The notes below the pieces were generated by a model. That model did no database searches. It saw nothing but the letters and a program-made list of their open reading frames with translations, and had not been told where the DNA came from. The translations under genes were made by a program, and so were the position numbers. 64,000 nucleotides of DNA from Siphonodentalium dalli (taxonomy: Eukaryota > Mollusca > Scaphopoda > Gadilida > Siphonodentaliidae): contig CP136066.1 in assembly GCA_032622095.1 (NCBI GenBank), positions 44,839,835 to 44,903,834 of the forward strand, written 5' to 3'. Shown here piece by piece: positions 24,596 through 36,455 of this stretch; the first letter of the stretch is position 1, and every line of letters begins with the position of its first letter.

Positions 24596-25045
24596 TGTGA
24601 CCCGCCATATCAAATCCAGTCGTAAGTCGGGATTTTTTTTACCCTGTGCCAATGCATTCTCTTATATATGCGAGTTGACCATAGGTCGCCTCGCATATAT
24701 AAGAGAATGCATTGGCCTAACAATTTTTTTAAATAAATGTTTCTTACAATTTTTAGGACATAAAATAAAAAACATCCATTACCCAGCAGGGAGCCCCACA
24801 CATATATAGAAGCATATAGAAGAGTGTCGTCTGCTCATGTTTGTCTGGGGCTCTGTATGGGTAAAATTTTAAAATTGTTAAAGAATACAAGAAAAAATTA
24901 TTCAAATTGTAAAAAATTGTTAGGCCAATGCATTCTCTTATATATGCGAGGCGACCTATGGTCGACTCGCATATATAAGAGAATGCATTGGCACAGGGTA
25001 AAAAAAAATCCCGACTTACGACTGGATTTGATATAGCGGGTCACA
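24596..25045. mobile_element. MITE family P, copy 3
   Basis: About 450 bp with TGTGACCCGCCATATCAAAT termini, hairpins at 24648-24714 and 24923-24990, and the conserved centre. The centre is inverted relative to copies 1 and 2. Confidence 0.85.
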
Positions 25046-25262
25046 ATTGTCCGTTTATTTAACTTATTATCTGAACAGTTCCTGAGGGATAACTGCTCAT
25101 CGATCAGTATTTAGTGAAGAAAGGGTTAATTTCCCAAGTTAGTGTTTTGTGTGACAAGAATTGACTTTATTATACGTGACTGCTTTTGAATGTTTTGGCC
25201 CCGATATAAGCGTATATAGAATCGTCAATATTCGAAATACGTATACTGTGTTGCCGCCACGC

Positions 25263-25389
25263 TAACTTTAAAAATTGGTATATAAATGTCTGTTTTTTAA
25301 TAAATAATAGTATAATTCGGTGAACGACAAACGAATTATACTATTATTTATTTAAAAAACAGACATTTATATACCAATTTTTAAAGTTA
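25263..25389. repeat. Long near-perfect palindrome
   Basis: Arms of about 57 bp (TAACTTTAAAAATTGGTATA and onward) differ by one single-base indel, with a spacer of about 13 bp. Very AT-rich. Probably a recent foldback MITE. Confidence 0.85.
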
Positions 25390-25617
25390 ACAAGACAAAA
25401 CCTAGATAAATTAAAATTATTATTACATGTATAGTTATATTACTTTTCAACGGGGACGGCAGGTAGACAACCTTCTTGGTTATGCTGTCCCCGATAGCTC
25501 ATTGAATGTTATACTATTACACTGTGTATATAATTGTAAATATCATATGAATGAGTTATGAATAAATAATCATAGTCATCATAGACTATACCATACCTGT
25601 TTTATTCACCAATCTAG

Positions 25618-25790
25618 GTCTGGAACTGACAGTATATACGTCACCGAGTACAGTTTGACGGCTGACGTGTGGAGGATATGGCTGGATGAAGTTGACTGCG
25701 TCGGGAACGAGTCTACGATTTTGGACTGTCCATTCCGCGAATGGGGAATTCATGATTGTAGCCACTTTAATGACGCGGGGGTCCGCTGCG
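25618..25790 (+). CDS. SRCR domain E, 3'-half exon
   Basis: Acceptor CCAATCTAG|GTC and donor TGCG|GTGAGT. It encodes [20 protein letters not shown], then [17 protein letters not shown] and [10 protein letters not shown]. Six cysteines in the full domain. The 3' end of this exon (from TTTTGGACTG onward) and its donor are the source of the 4-kb array that follows. Confidence 0.94.
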
Positions 25791-28700
25791 GTGAGTAGTA
25801 GATACGGACTGCCCATTCCGCGAATGGGGAATTCATGATTGTAGCCACTTTAATGACGCGGGGGTCCACTGCGATGAGTAGTAGATATGGACTGTCCATT
25901 CCGCGAATGGGGAATTCATGATTGTAGCCACTATAATGACGCGGGGGTCCGCTGCGGTGAGTAGTAGATATGGACTGTCCATTCCGCGAATGGGGAATTC
26001 ATGATTGTACCCAATGGAATGACGCGGGGGTCCGCTGCGGTGAGTAGTAGATATGGACTGTCCATTCCGCGAATGGGGAATTCATGATTGTAGCCACTAT
26101 AATGACGCGGGGGTCCGCTGTGGTGAGTAGTAGATGTGGACTGCCCATTCCGCGAATGGGGAATTCATGATTGTAGCCACTTTAATGACGCGGGGGTCCG
26201 CTGTGGTGAGTAGTAGATATGGACTGCCCATTCCGCGAATGGGGAATTCATGATTGTAGCCACTATAATGACGCGGGGGTCCGCTGTGGTGAGTAGTAGA
26301 TGTGGACTGCCCATTCCGCGAATGGGGAATTCATGATTGTAGCCACTTTAATGACGCGGGGGTCCGCTGCGGTGAGTAGTAGATACGCGGTGGTGAGCAT
26401 TTTGGACTGCCCATTCCGCGAATGGGGAATTCATGATTGTAGCCACTTTAATGACGCGGGGGTCCGCTGCGGTGAGTAGTAGATACGCGGTGGTGATCAT
26501 TTTGGACTGCCCATTCCGCGAATGGGGAATTCATGATTGTAGCCACTATAATGACGCGGGGGTCCGCTGCGGTGAGTAGTAGATACGCGGTGGTGAGCAT
26601 TTTGGACTGCCCATTCCGCGAATGGGGAATTCATGATTGTAGCCACTATAATGACGCGGGGGTCCGCTGCGGTGAGTAGTAGATACGCGGTGCTGAGCAT
26701 TTTGGACTGCCCATTCCGCGAATGGGGAATTCATGATTGTAGCCACTATAATGACGCGGGGGTCCGCTGCGGTGAGTAGTAGATACGCGGTGGTGAGTAG
26801 TATATACGTGATGATGAGCATTTTGGACTGCCCATTCCGCGAATGGGGAATTCATGATTGTAGCCACTATAATGACGCGGGGGTCCGCTGCGGTGAGTAG
26901 TAGATACGCGGTGGTGAGCATTTTGGACTGCCCATTCCGCGAATGGGGAATTCATGATTGTAGCCACTTTAATGACGCGGGGGTCCGCTGCGGTGAGTAG
27001 TAGATACGCGGTGGTGAGCATTTTGGACTGCCCATTCCGCGAATGGGGAATTCATGATTGTACCCACTGGAATGACGCGGGGGTCCGCTGCGGTGAGTAG
27101 TAGATATGGACTGCCCATTCCGCGAATGGGGAATTCATTATTGTACTCACTGGAATGACGCGGGGGGGGGGGGGGGGGGGGGGGTCCGCTGCGTTGAGTA
27201 GTAGATATGGACTGCCCATTCCGCGAATGGGGAATTCATGATTGCAGCCACTGGAACGACGCGGGGGTCCGCTGTGGTGAGTAGTAGATATGGACTGCCC
27301 ATTCCGCGAATGGGGAATTCATTATTGTAGCCACTGGAATGACGCGGGGGTCCGCTGCGGTGAGCAGTAGGTACGATGTGGTGAGTAGTAGATACGTGAT
27401 GGTGAGCATTTTGAACTGCCCATTCCGCGAATGGGGAATTCATGATTGCAGCCACTGGAACGACGCGGGGGTCCGCTGTGGTGAGTAGTAGATATGGACT
27501 GCCCATTCCGCGAATGGGGAATTCATGATTGTAGCCACTATAATGACGCGGGGGTCCGCTGCGGTGAGTAGCAGATACGCGGTGGTGAGTAGTATATACG
27601 TGATGGTGAGCATTTTGGACTGCCCATTCCGCGAATGGGGAATTCATGATTGTAGCCACTATAATGACGCGGGGGTCCGCTGCGGTGAGTAGTAGATACG
27701 CGGTGGTGAGCATTTTGGACTGCCTATTCCGCGAATGGGGAATTCATGATTGTAGCCACTTTAATGACGCGGGGGTCCGCTGCGGTGAGTAGTAGATACG
27801 CGGTGTGAGCATTTTGGACTGCCCATTCCGCGAATGGGGAATTCATGATTGTACCCACTGGAATGACGCGGGGGTCCGCTGCGATGAGTAGTAGATATGG
27901 ACTGCCCATTCCGCGAATGGGGAATTCATTATTGTACTCACTGGAATGACGCGGGGGGGGGGGTCCGCTGCGTTGAGTAGTAGATATGGACTGCCCATTC
28001 CGCGAATGGGGAATTCATGATTGCAGCCACTGGAACGACGCGGGGGTTCGCTGTGGTGAGTAGTAGATATGGACTGCCCATTCCGCGAATGGGGAATTCA
28101 TTATTGTAGCCACTGGAATGACGCGGGGGTCCGCTGCGGTGAGCAGTAGGTACGATGTGGTGAGTAGTAGATACGTGATGGTGAGCATTTTGAACTGCCC
28201 ATTCCGCGAATGGGGAATTCATGATTGCAGCCACTGGAACGACGCGGGGGTCCGCTGTGGTGAGTAGTAGATATGGACTGCCCATTCCGCGAATGGGGAA
28301 TTCATGATTGTAGCCACTATAATGACGCGGGGGTCCGCTGCGGTGAGTAGTAGATACGCGGTGGTGAGTAGTATATACGTGATGGTGAGCATTTTGGACT
28401 GCCCATTCCGCGAATGGGGAATTCATGATTGTAGCCACTATAATGACGCGGGGGTCCGCTGCGGTGAGTAGTAGATACGCGGTGGTGAGCATTTTGGACT
28501 GCCCATTCCGCGAATGGGGAATTCATGATTGTAGCCACTTTAATGACGCGGGGGTCCGCTGCGGTGAGTAGTAGATACGCGGTGGTGAGCATTTTGGACT
28601 GCCCATTCCGCGAATGGGGAATTCATGATTGTACCCACTGGAATGACGCGGGGGTCCGCTGCGGTGAGTAGTAGATATGGACTGCCCATTCCGCGAATGG

Positions 28701-29850
28701 GGAATTCATTATTGTACTCACTGGAATGACGCGGGGGGGGTCCGCTGCGTTGAGTAGTAGATATGGACTGCCCATTCCGCGAATGGGGAATTCATGATTG
28801 CAGCCACTGGAACGACGCGGGGGTCCGCTGTGGTGAGTAGTAGATATGGACTGCTCATTCCGCGAATGGGGAATTCATTATTGTAGCCACTGGAATGACG
28901 CGGGGTCCGCTGCGGTGAGCAGTAGGTACGATGTGGTGAGTAGTAGATACGTGATGGTGAGCATTTTGAACTGCCCATTCCGCGAATGGGGAATTCATGA
29001 TTGCAGCCACTGGAACGACGCGGGGGTCCGCTGTGGTGAGTAGTAGATATGGACTGCCCATTCCGCGAATGGGGAATTCATTATTGTAGCCACTGGAATG
29101 TCGCGGGGGTTCGCTGCGGTGAGCAGTAGATACGATGTGGTGAGTAGTAGATACGTGATGGTGAGCATTTTGGACTGCCCATTCCGCGAATGGGGAATTC
29201 ATGATTGCAGCCACTGGAATGACGCGGGGGTCCGCTGCAGTGAGTAGTAGATACGCTGCAGTGAGTAGTAGATACGCTGCTGTGAGTAGTAGATGCGCGG
29301 TGGCGAGCAGTTGATACGCTGCGGTTAGTATTACATATAGCTTGGTGGCATGACGCGTGGGGTCCGCTGCGGTGAGTAGCAGATACGCTGCTGTGAGTAA
29401 TAGATACGCTGCGGTGAGTAGTAGATACGTTGTGGTGAGCAGTATATACGCTGGTGTGAGTATTATATATAGCTTGGTGGCATGACGCGTCGGGTCCGCT
29501 GCGGTGAGTAGCAGATACGCTGATGTGAGTAATAGATACGCTGCGGTGAGCAGTAGGTACGATGTGGTGAGCAATATATACGTTGTGGTGAGTATTATAT
29601 ATAGTCTGGTGGCATGACGCGGGGGTCCGCTGCGATGAGTAGCAGACACGCTGTGGTGAGTAGTATATACGCTGTGGTGAGTAGTAGATATAGCCTGGTG
29701 GCATGACGCAGGGATACGCTGTGGTGAGTGGTATATACGCTGTGGTGAGTAGTATATACGCTGTGGTGAGTAGTAGATACGCTGCGTTTAGCAGTAGATA
29801 CGCGGTGGTGAGCAGTAGATATGCTGCGGTGAGCAGTAGATAGCCCGTAA
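25791..29850 (+). repeat. 4-kb array of SRCR-E exon-end plus donor units
   Basis: About 36 intronic copies of the exon's last 60-70 nt ([10 protein letters not shown]...NDAGVRC coding) followed by its GTGAGTAGTAGATA donor sequence. Unit lengths are about 83, 100 and 120 bp. A higher-order period of about 780-795 bp is visible from copies carrying ATTATTGTACTCACTGGAATG at about 27130, 27925 and 28706. From about 29240 the units decay to short GTGAGTAGTAGATACGCTGC repeats. In frame, reading past any donor meets TAG at once. The long minus-strand ORFs across the array are artefacts of its periodicity. Confidence 0.94.
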
Positions 29851-30134
29851 GGCGCTGCTAAATGTCAACAAGTTCTGGAAATGCATTGAGTTATCCCCCT
29901 TGTTACAGGTTCTAAGTTTAAATATCGGGGTCAAATAATATAAACGAATACATTGGTTTACTGGTCGTAACTATAGCAACACGAGTGTCAAGTGGTACGC
30001 TATCGAAAATAGACTTGGCTTCTATATACATGCGGCTAAAATTATCAGTAACCTATTTACCAAATAATATGTATGCACATGTCCAATATGGCTACTGCCC
30101 CTTTGATAACAATTTCACATTGTTCTGTTAACAG

Positions 30135-30185
30135 GCAATGAACTGATCACTCCAAGTCCGACACCAGTACCAACAACACCAGCTT
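30135..30185 (+). CDS. Linker exon 4 (Thr/Pro-rich) between SRCR-E and CUB
   Basis: A 51-nt exon between TCTGTTAACAG and GTAAGT that reads GNELITPSPTPVPTTPA. It is mucin-like and probably O-glycosylated. It joins SRCR-E (phase 1) to the CUB exon at 33477. Its end plus donor is again repeated downstream in degenerate form. Confidence 0.78.
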
Positions 30186-30340
30186 GTAAGTACCACACCC
30201 TTTCATCGGCACCAACTGATAAATAACACACCATCTTGAAAGTATCACGCCCTCCCAACAGCACCAACTTATAAATAACACACCATCTTGTAAATATCAC
30301 ACCGTCACAGCAGCACCGACTTATAAATAACACACTAGCT
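30186..30340 (+). repeat. Degenerate repeats of linker-4 exon end
   Basis: About three diverged units resembling CACCAACTTATAAATAACACACCATCTTGTAAATATCAC, which mirrors the linker exon end and donor (CACCAGCTTGTAAGTACCAC). More units appear at 32521-32640, on the far side of the inserted LINE. Confidence 0.65.
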
Positions 30341-32446
30341 TGTTATTATTCTTTAATTTCCTCCAATATCACGAAGAGTTACAAACATATATACAGGCTA
30401 AACATATACATAAAGGTTTTGGATGTACAGATATACACATAACAATATTCAATATACACGTCAAATAACTTATACACGGAATGTGAACGAGGGAAAAATG
30501 ATAATGTGACACAAATGTTAATTTCCAATTAATATTGGCACTAGTACCAAAGTGCGCATTATGTGCTAAAGTTACAAGTAACTAATAATAATATTGAAAG
30601 AAAGTATTTGTCATTTTGTTAAAATGTTCACAGTATGTATCGACTGGTGTGATGAGCAAACTACTAGCCTGGTTCGATGTGATAAAATTTCCAAATATTC
30701 GCAGTCACTCTGACAAAAAAGATGACAAGATCTCTCCAATCCGAGTCAACTGGAATATCGGATGGGTGATGGCCAAGGAAGCAGGCCAGTAGCTCTTCCT
30801 TTTCCAGTCCGTCTACATGCAGGGAGGCCTCAATCCCAAACTGGTCAAGAAAATCCTGCCATACACAGTTCCGTAATTCAGCAAGGAAGATACAATCAAT
30901 AAATATGTGCATAATAAGACAATGGTATGACATGCCACACTTTAAACAAATGCCACTATCGTGATATGTTGTATATGCGAGCAAGCGAGCTACCAGTAAG
31001 AAAGTGCATTTTTCCTTTGGGTAGTCCCTGCATGTTACCCATAAAGGAGATATGCAAAGCGATAGATGTGCATTGGCAAATACTGATAATTTCGGGTCAG
31101 TAGTCACAGAAGATATCCAAAAAATCCTTTCAAATTCGGATATTTGAGTCTGCACCAAGTTTTTCCACACATATTTGGATGGGAATAAGCCAGATATTTC
31201 AAAGTTATATACATGCTCTAAAAGAGAGAATTTAGCTAAGATATGGTATATGTCAGACATATGCGAGTGTAGCTCTTGACGGCCAAAAAGGTGCTCGTAT
31301 AATCTGAAAACGAATATGCGTTTTGCAGCTTTGTCCGATGACAATCTACAGAGCGACCCGAACAGGGATAGCTTTTTCCTCTCGATGATGCTAGCAACAG
31401 AGCTAAGACCCATAAGACCCTGTGATATCACTGTTCGCGTCGCTCTGGGTAACCCCTGCATGTTTTTCAGGCACATGCGGTGTACTCTTTCTAATTTCAT
31501 CATATCGGACTGTGACAAGCATCGTAACATCTCAGAACCGTTCAAGCCACAACTTAATACAATAGACATATATTTTCAAGCAACTGAACGGAGTTATACC
31601 ACCAGGATATATGCCTGCTTTGGTAAGAGAGAAATAACTACGCCGTATTTTATCACAAAGGTGATCTATCATATGTGAACTTTGTTTGTATTTAGCAAGA
31701 GGTATTCCAAGGTGGATTGCAGAATCAACTTCCCTCAAATTTGTAGAGTATTCGCAGAATGACCATGTACGGTTACATTTTTCAAATTCATGTTTTGTTT
31801 CGTTAAATACAAGGATAACAGTTTTTGTAGGGTTATACTTAAATCTCCAAAACTGACTGTACCGGAAACATATACGTATCAAGTTCGATATGCCTTCCTT
31901 AGTAAGAGAGAGGAGCATCATGTCATCTGCTTGAGTTATGGCAGAACAGTTTATGCCTTGAATTTGAAGGCAATAGTATTGATTTTCTAATTCCTGGAGT
32001 AGGTCATCGATATATAACATATATAGCAAAGGAGACAATATCTCACCTTGTCTTGTTCCCTGATGCACAGTGAACCATCTGGAGGTGAGATGATCGAACC
32101 TGACACAACATTCTATATTGATAAGCAGTGAGCGAATAATTTGCCAAATTTTCCAGTGATACCTCTTTTGTGGGGTTTGTATAACAGACCATTTATCCAA
32201 ACGCAATCAAATGCTTTCTGAGTATCGAGTAGGCACGCAAACAACTTATTGCCACGGTCCTTGGTGAAGGAGATACATTCTTGAACGAGGTAAGACGTCA
32301 TCATACAGCTGACTTCTCTCTGAAACCCGTGTTGCAGAGGACTAACCGCGATTAAGTGCGGATTATTTGTTTGTAGGCGGGTAAGTATGACCTTTTCAAA
32401 TAATTTATATATAGCCGGTAGTATGGTTATTGCACGATAATTATCA
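30341..32446 (-). pseudogene. Degenerate LINE (non-LTR retrotransposon) reverse transcriptase
   Basis: Minus-strand open segments at 32113-32445, 31532-32206 and 30664-31569 lie in different frames, so at least two frameshifts break the ORF. In order they show the RT start (NYRAITILPAIYKLFEKV), LDTQKAFDCVW, a QGEILSPLLYMLYIDDLL block, the catalytic TQADDMML box, YNPTKT, LGIPLA and a long C-terminal region with SWKN-like (YVWKNLVQT) and a Cys/His stretch. The 5' end is truncated at the RT domain and abuts a MITE-P end. The 301-residue C-terminal part is homologous to the plus-strand ORF at 54924. It inserted within the linker-derived repeats. Confidence 0.88.
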
Positions 32447-32515
32447 AAGAGAATGCATTGACACAGGATAAAAAAAATCCCGACTTACGACTGGATTTGA
32501 TATGGCGGGTCACAT
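32447..32515. repeat. 3'-terminal fragment of MITE family P
   Basis: AGAGAATGCATTGACACAGG through the ATGGCGGGTCACA terminus. It is only the last 69 bp of the element, directly against the truncated LINE. Confidence 0.75.
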
Positions 32516-32520
32516 ATAGT

Positions 32521-32645
32521 ATGACAACCATCGCAAGAACACCGCCTTATAAGTATACATAGGCCCATCAAAACTCCGACTGATAAATAAGACACCCTTA
32601 CCAAAGGCAGCAGTCATGTAAGTATGGACCCCACATACAACACAA
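32521..32645 (+). repeat. Distal part of linker-4-derived repeats
   Basis: Contains AACACCGCCTTATAAGTATACA, AAACTCCGACTGATAAATAAGAC and CAGCAGTCATGTAAGTATGGAC, all diverged from the linker exon end plus donor. Probably continuous with 30186-30340 before the LINE arrived. Confidence 0.5.
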
Positions 32646-32970
32646 CAACAATTGTGGCAACATAGACATCAACAACTTTGGTCTAATTTAAGAAATTGTT
32701 GTTATGTACACTAGTTATGATTGGCAATATTGCAATATCCAATTATAGACCATCTTCGGATATCCGCCTCATAATGATATTCCATATTCAGTTATGGTAA
32801 TGTTTTGATACTATATATATGTTCCACAAACTATTTTAACTACGGTATTCATTGAACCTATCAGCTAAGGGAATCAAGTAAATACCTCACCCGAGACAAT
32901 CCATTTATGGAAGTGTTCAATCGACAACTTAATATGTTGCTATACCAATGTTTTCTTAACATCCGTTGTG

Positions 32971-33463
32971 TTAAAGGCCCACTTAATTTTCGAATTACCG
33001 ATTATTTTTTATAGTGTATATACGGTTTTAATAACAATCTATGCCATAAAATATGATTAAAATACTATAATTCATCCACATTTAGAACGTCTTTTTCTCA
33101 GAAGGTGCCCATAAAGTAATAGAACATATCTGAACTGGCTGAAATAATAAAATCATTTCCCCCGTTGTGGCTCCCAGAATGCAACATAATTCAAATTATA
33201 GTTTAATTTAAATGGAAGGGGAATAACTCTATGTCTAAATATATAGAGTTATTCCCCTTCCATTGAAAATAATAGACTTTGTGCAGAAACTTGAGCACAG
33301 AACAGACATCGATATCTCAACAAAAACAACATGTTCACAGTTTATTACATCGAATAAGTTGAAAATACAATGTTTTGGGGCTTCCTCTTTCAAATGGTAT
33401 ATAATATGGCATATATATTTATATAATGTGATTTGGGGGTTCGAACATTAAGTGGGCCTTTAA
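32971..33463. mobile_element. MITE family T, copy 4
   Basis: TTAAAGGCCCACTTAATTTT at the left and CATTAAGTGGGCCTTTAA at the right, about 493 bp. The internal order is inverted relative to copies 1-3. Its end lies 13 bases upstream of the first CUB exon, so the acceptor of that exon is formed right at the element border. Confidence 0.82.
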
Positions 33464-33476
33464 ATATCATTTTCAG

Positions 33477-33646
33477 ACAATTCATTTGAGGAATATGTGA
33501 CGAGATATGGAGTCATTGTTTCGCCTCAATACCCTGCGATGTACCCAAATAACGTACGAAAGGATTACTACATACACCCGGGTCCAGGAATATACACACT
33601 CAGAGTCGACAGCTTCAACACAGAAAGTTTCTATGACTATTTACTG
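33477..33646 (+). CDS. CUB domain, first exon
   Basis: Acceptor ATCATTTTCAG and donor TACTG|GTATGT. It reads YNSFEEYVTRYGVIVSPQYP, then AMYPNNVRKDYYIHPGPGIY and TLRVDSFNTESFYDYLLV. The CUB hallmarks are G.I.SP.YP..YPNN, then Y.I and (L/V).F..F and YDYL. Every conserved cysteine is absent: the usual C.W.I is DYYI. Enters phase 1, leaves phase 0. Confidence 0.85.
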
Positions 33647-33654
33647 GTATGTTT

Positions 33655-34015
33655 ATCAGCAGGAATGAGAATATGGTGCTAGAAATGTGCAAAATGAGGT
33701 CCACAGAAGGTGCATTTAGTGAGGGTATCACGCACAACGGGCTAAGGTCATTAAATTCACCCCTGGGGACCTCATTCTGCTTAGCCCTCATCTTCTCTGA
33801 AAAGTTTCTTTATTATCAAATAAACAAGTTTGTTTTAGTTTAGACATTTTCCGTTTCTTTCTTTAGTTTCTTTATATCCCCATATTGACAGACGACACAA
33901 TACATACTCAATTTGACCAACGGGTGCATATCACCATCTCCACCATCTTGGAACTTAAATATGTGTCTGGGTTTCCCATAGCAGATGAGGCCATACAGCG
34001 GGTTAGCGGGTTAGC
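33655..34015. repeat. Family U hairpin with flanking repeat (uninterrupted copy)
   Basis: Hairpin at 33692-33781 followed by a stretch (CTCATCTTCTCTGAAAAGTT through CATAGCAGATGAGGCCATA) that recurs at 40370-40526 plus 41300-41360. There the stretch is split by a large hairpin element. This copy is therefore the empty site. Confidence 0.65.
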
Positions 34016-34940
34016 GTCATTCTGCATTCAAGTGGATGTTTTTGAATTGCTTCGATTTGCATAAACTATGAAATTGAGGCCTAGGGCTTGAACAAATTAA
34101 GGGTAAATTTCCTTGACAACATCGCTTTCCCCTATAAAATCACCATAGCTAGCTTGTCAGGCCCCAACAACTTTAACGAACATGTGGTATGTTGACTACA
34201 CAGTCTTTATGTAAACACGAAGACTCAACCACCCTACGGATTGTATCAAATGGACCAAGCCTGATAATGTAAAACACCACAGCAAATTCAGCCGGGCATG
34301 CCAACACCATACGATTATATAGGCCAGTTGACCAACCGTTTAGTTTTATTTTCTTAATGCTAAATGGCATATATAGTTATAGCTCAGTAGCTACGCCATC
34401 ACTGTGAAATATAAAATCAATGGAGTCGGCCAAGAAGATAGTATGATAGTTAAAGATGCTTTATCCAAATTAACGCTCCCAAATTACTATTTGTTTGGCT
34501 TCGGTGGTAAAAATATTTGATTCGCGTCGAGGAACCCATCCATCAAAGCACAGAGTGATCGGATATAGATTTTTGAAGTTTGTTATTTCTCGAGCAATGT
34601 GCAATTATTTGTGGCGCAGAAAACAGACGTCAAACGGTCTCGGACAAAAGTGCGGAAGATAGATAACTCTAAAATCAAGTGGTGATACGGCAAAATTTCG
34701 TGACATTCAAGCAGCCATATTTCGTTGAACAAAATGTTGATTAATGACACGTTTTTGGAAATGTTATACCATAGTTGACTGTGGTTAGCATTATTTTGTT
34801 GATTCTGATAACTAAAGCGTATTTTGAAGAAATGTTGTTGTATCTTGATGATATGCTGACCGCCTGATCGGATTGAGTACCTTTAAAACTGGGCCTGATC
34901 CAGTTGCGAACTTCAACCACTGACTTGATTCTGTCATTCA
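34016..34940. other. Intron inside the CUB domain, no feature seen
   Basis: No repeat or exon signature recognised in these 925 bp. Confidence 0.5.
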
Positions 34941-34941
34941 G

Positions 34942-35089
34942 ATAAAAGAAGGCGGTCCTAACGGCACTTTGCTGGAGCGTCTGTCTGGGATGGTGCATCA
35001 AGGGATGGAGATCAGCGGCCGTAACTTCTACATACAGATGGTGACGGATGGATCAGTAACGAGGCCAGGATTCAATCTCGCGTGGTTCG
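34942..35089 (+). CDS. CUB domain, second exon
   Basis: Acceptor CTGTCATTCAG and donor TTCG|GTAAGA, phase 0 in and phase 1 out. It reads IKEGGPNGTLLERLSGMVHQ, then GMEISGRNFYIQMVTDGSVT and RPGFNLAWFG. This matches the CUB second half: (R/K)(D/E)G....L..LCG, then (S/G)..N...(I/V)...(T/S)D.S....GF. The LCG cysteine is Ser (LSG), again losing a disulfide. Confidence 0.85.
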
Positions 35090-35222
35090 GTAAGAACGGA
35101 TGATTCGAAAAAACGAATAACCTCTAAGTTAGACATCAACGGCTGTCATGTGTTCGAATTATGTCAGGCAGCGCTCACGATTCCCATTGTTATTTGTATT
35201 CGTAATGCCAACATAAATAGGT

Positions 35223-36120
35223 ATGTCGTATTCGACCTTACCACTGATCATTCAGGGTGTATTCGACCGTACATCTGATCATGCAGGGTGTATTCGACTA
35301 TTCGACCGTACCTCTGATCATGCAGGGTGTATTCGAATTTGAAAACTCAAGCTCTGTGAAACTTCATTTCGCACCCCAACTAATTTAAATTTCCAAATTA
35401 TTACTTCAAATTTCGCAACTGGTTGTACAATTCCAAACCAACACCCCCTATGGTTGGTAAATATCCAATGGATGGTACTTTAGTGTAAAATTTAGAGTGG
35501 GAGTAAGAAATATTCAAACGTTGGTTAAAATACGGCATATTTTGCACCAGATATTGGTTGTAAAAGTAAATCGTCTTAGAACAATTTCGATCTGCCAGTT
35601 TCCAATTTTGTTGATCGAGGCAAACAACTTTTGAGATCCATCATCCCTGTCACTACACCCTCATATATGTTCAGTTCAGTTCAATATTGGAATTCCCTCC
35701 TGTGATTAGGAGCACCCCACACGCCACACAGATGTCGCCACGCCCCTATACCTGTCACAAAGCCCACATATATACATATCTCCAGCCCCCCCACCCTGTC
35801 GCGTCACGCCCCCATCCTCTCGCGACGCCCCATACATGTCGCCACACCCCCATAACAGTCGTCACATCACATATACATGTCTCCATGTTCCCATCCCTGT
35901 CGCCACGCCATCACCCTGTCGCGACGCATCATAGTCGTCACGCCCCATATACATGTCTCCACGTCCCCATCCATGTCGCCATGTTCTAGCGTTGACAAAG
36001 TTTTACGACATACTTTATACTAAAATGCCTCTTATATGCTAATTTGAGAACTTAACTATATATAGGGTGATGAATTTATATAGGGTGATGAATTTATATA
36101 GGATGATGAATTTGTAATGT
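35223..36120. repeat. Short minisatellites in the CUB-ZP intron
   Basis: Three to four copies of a 31-37-bp unit GGTGTATTCGACCGTACCTCTGATCATGCA (about 35225-35335). A degenerate C-rich CATACATGTCGCCACGCCCC array at about 35720-35985. Three TATATAGGGTGATGAATT units at about 36058-36115. Nothing coding. Confidence 0.7.
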
Positions 36121-36455
36121 ACTGGATTTAGCGCTATGACAGAGATTCAGCAATTGAAATTCAACATCAAAAATGAAAAAACAGATTCTTGTTATAAAAT
36201 ATGAAACTTGATAATGCGATATTTTGATCGAAGATCCCATCAGTAAATGTTATGTATTGTAACATTCACTGAAATATGTAGCATCTTATATATAAATTTA
36301 TAAAGTGGTTTTCATTTTAAAGATTAAGCGTCATTATTTATATACACATCAATGGCGTCATATTACTTGAACTTAGTATTGATATGTGTTGCATTCCGCT
36401 TTACGTGGTGCTTTATGCTAATACATGTTATGTTGCGTACGTGCACGCATTTCAG

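Noticed and set aside
25586..29704. Minus-strand ORFs of 60-264 codons
   Set aside because: They are antisense to the SRCR-E exon-end array and open only because the unit lacks stops on that strand.
35687..35989. 100-codon Pro/His-rich ORF
   Set aside because: Lies in a degenerate C-rich minisatellite and lacks splice or domain support.
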